DNA from: Pseudofrankia asymbiotica | GTDB lineage: Bacteria; Actinomycetota; Actinomycetes; Frankiales; Frankiaceae | DNA: 5,540 nt | Direction: 5' to 3' | Assembly: GCF_001983105.1 (NCBI RefSeq) | Contig: NZ_MOMC01000052.1 | Location: forward strand, 25,453-30,992 | In this document: positions 5,518 through 5,540 of the stretch, piece by piece | How positions within the stretch are numbered: position 1 is the first letter of the stretch | Layout: each line of letters begins with the position of its first letter | Notes under the pieces: model-generated | The model's input: only the letters and a program-made list of their open reading frames with translations | Told to the model about the DNA's origin: nothing | Databases searched by the model: none | Made by a program: the position numbers and the translations under genes

Positions 5518-5540
5518 CGAAAAGATCTTGGCGTTGGGTG

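Overview
The window is very GC-rich with dense, strongly codon-biased genes. It encodes a bacterial proteasome activator (Bpa/PafE), a protein confined to proteasome-bearing Actinobacteria. The source is therefore almost certainly an actinomycete chromosome. The general protein style is reminiscent of Frankia-like lineages, but that is an impression; only the actinobacterial assignment is firm. There is no tRNA, rRNA, CRISPR array, transposase or phage gene in view.

Layout. Plus strand: the 3' end of a zinc-independent NAD(P)H:quinone oxidoreductase gene (3-305), then bpa (354-917). Minus strand, converging on bpa with a 20-bp gap: an uncharacterised three-helix membrane protein (5441 to 4518), then tldD (4229 to 2616), then tldE (2359 to 938). 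A GC-rich hairpin straddles the bpa stop codon at the point of convergence.

The recognised genes share a theme of protein turnover. Bpa opens the 20S proteasome without ATP. TldD (with the HExxxH zinc site) and TldE (without it) are expected to form the heteromeric TldD/TldE metallopeptidase. Shared function between bpa and tldDE is suggested only by position.

Two intergenic stretches deserve attention. The 288 bp between the membrane gene and tldD (4230-4517) hold four successive inverted repeats, including a perfect 19-bp stem with a 4-nt loop. They also hold a 20-bp sequence whose second copy carries two 5-bp insertions and runs into the membrane gene's stop codon. The 256 bp between tldD and tldE (2360-2615) contain no convincing gene but several short inverted repeats, some mutually exclusive, followed by a strong ribosome-binding site for tldE. 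I see no clearly new multi-gene system. The unknown membrane protein and the hairpin array are the least explained parts.
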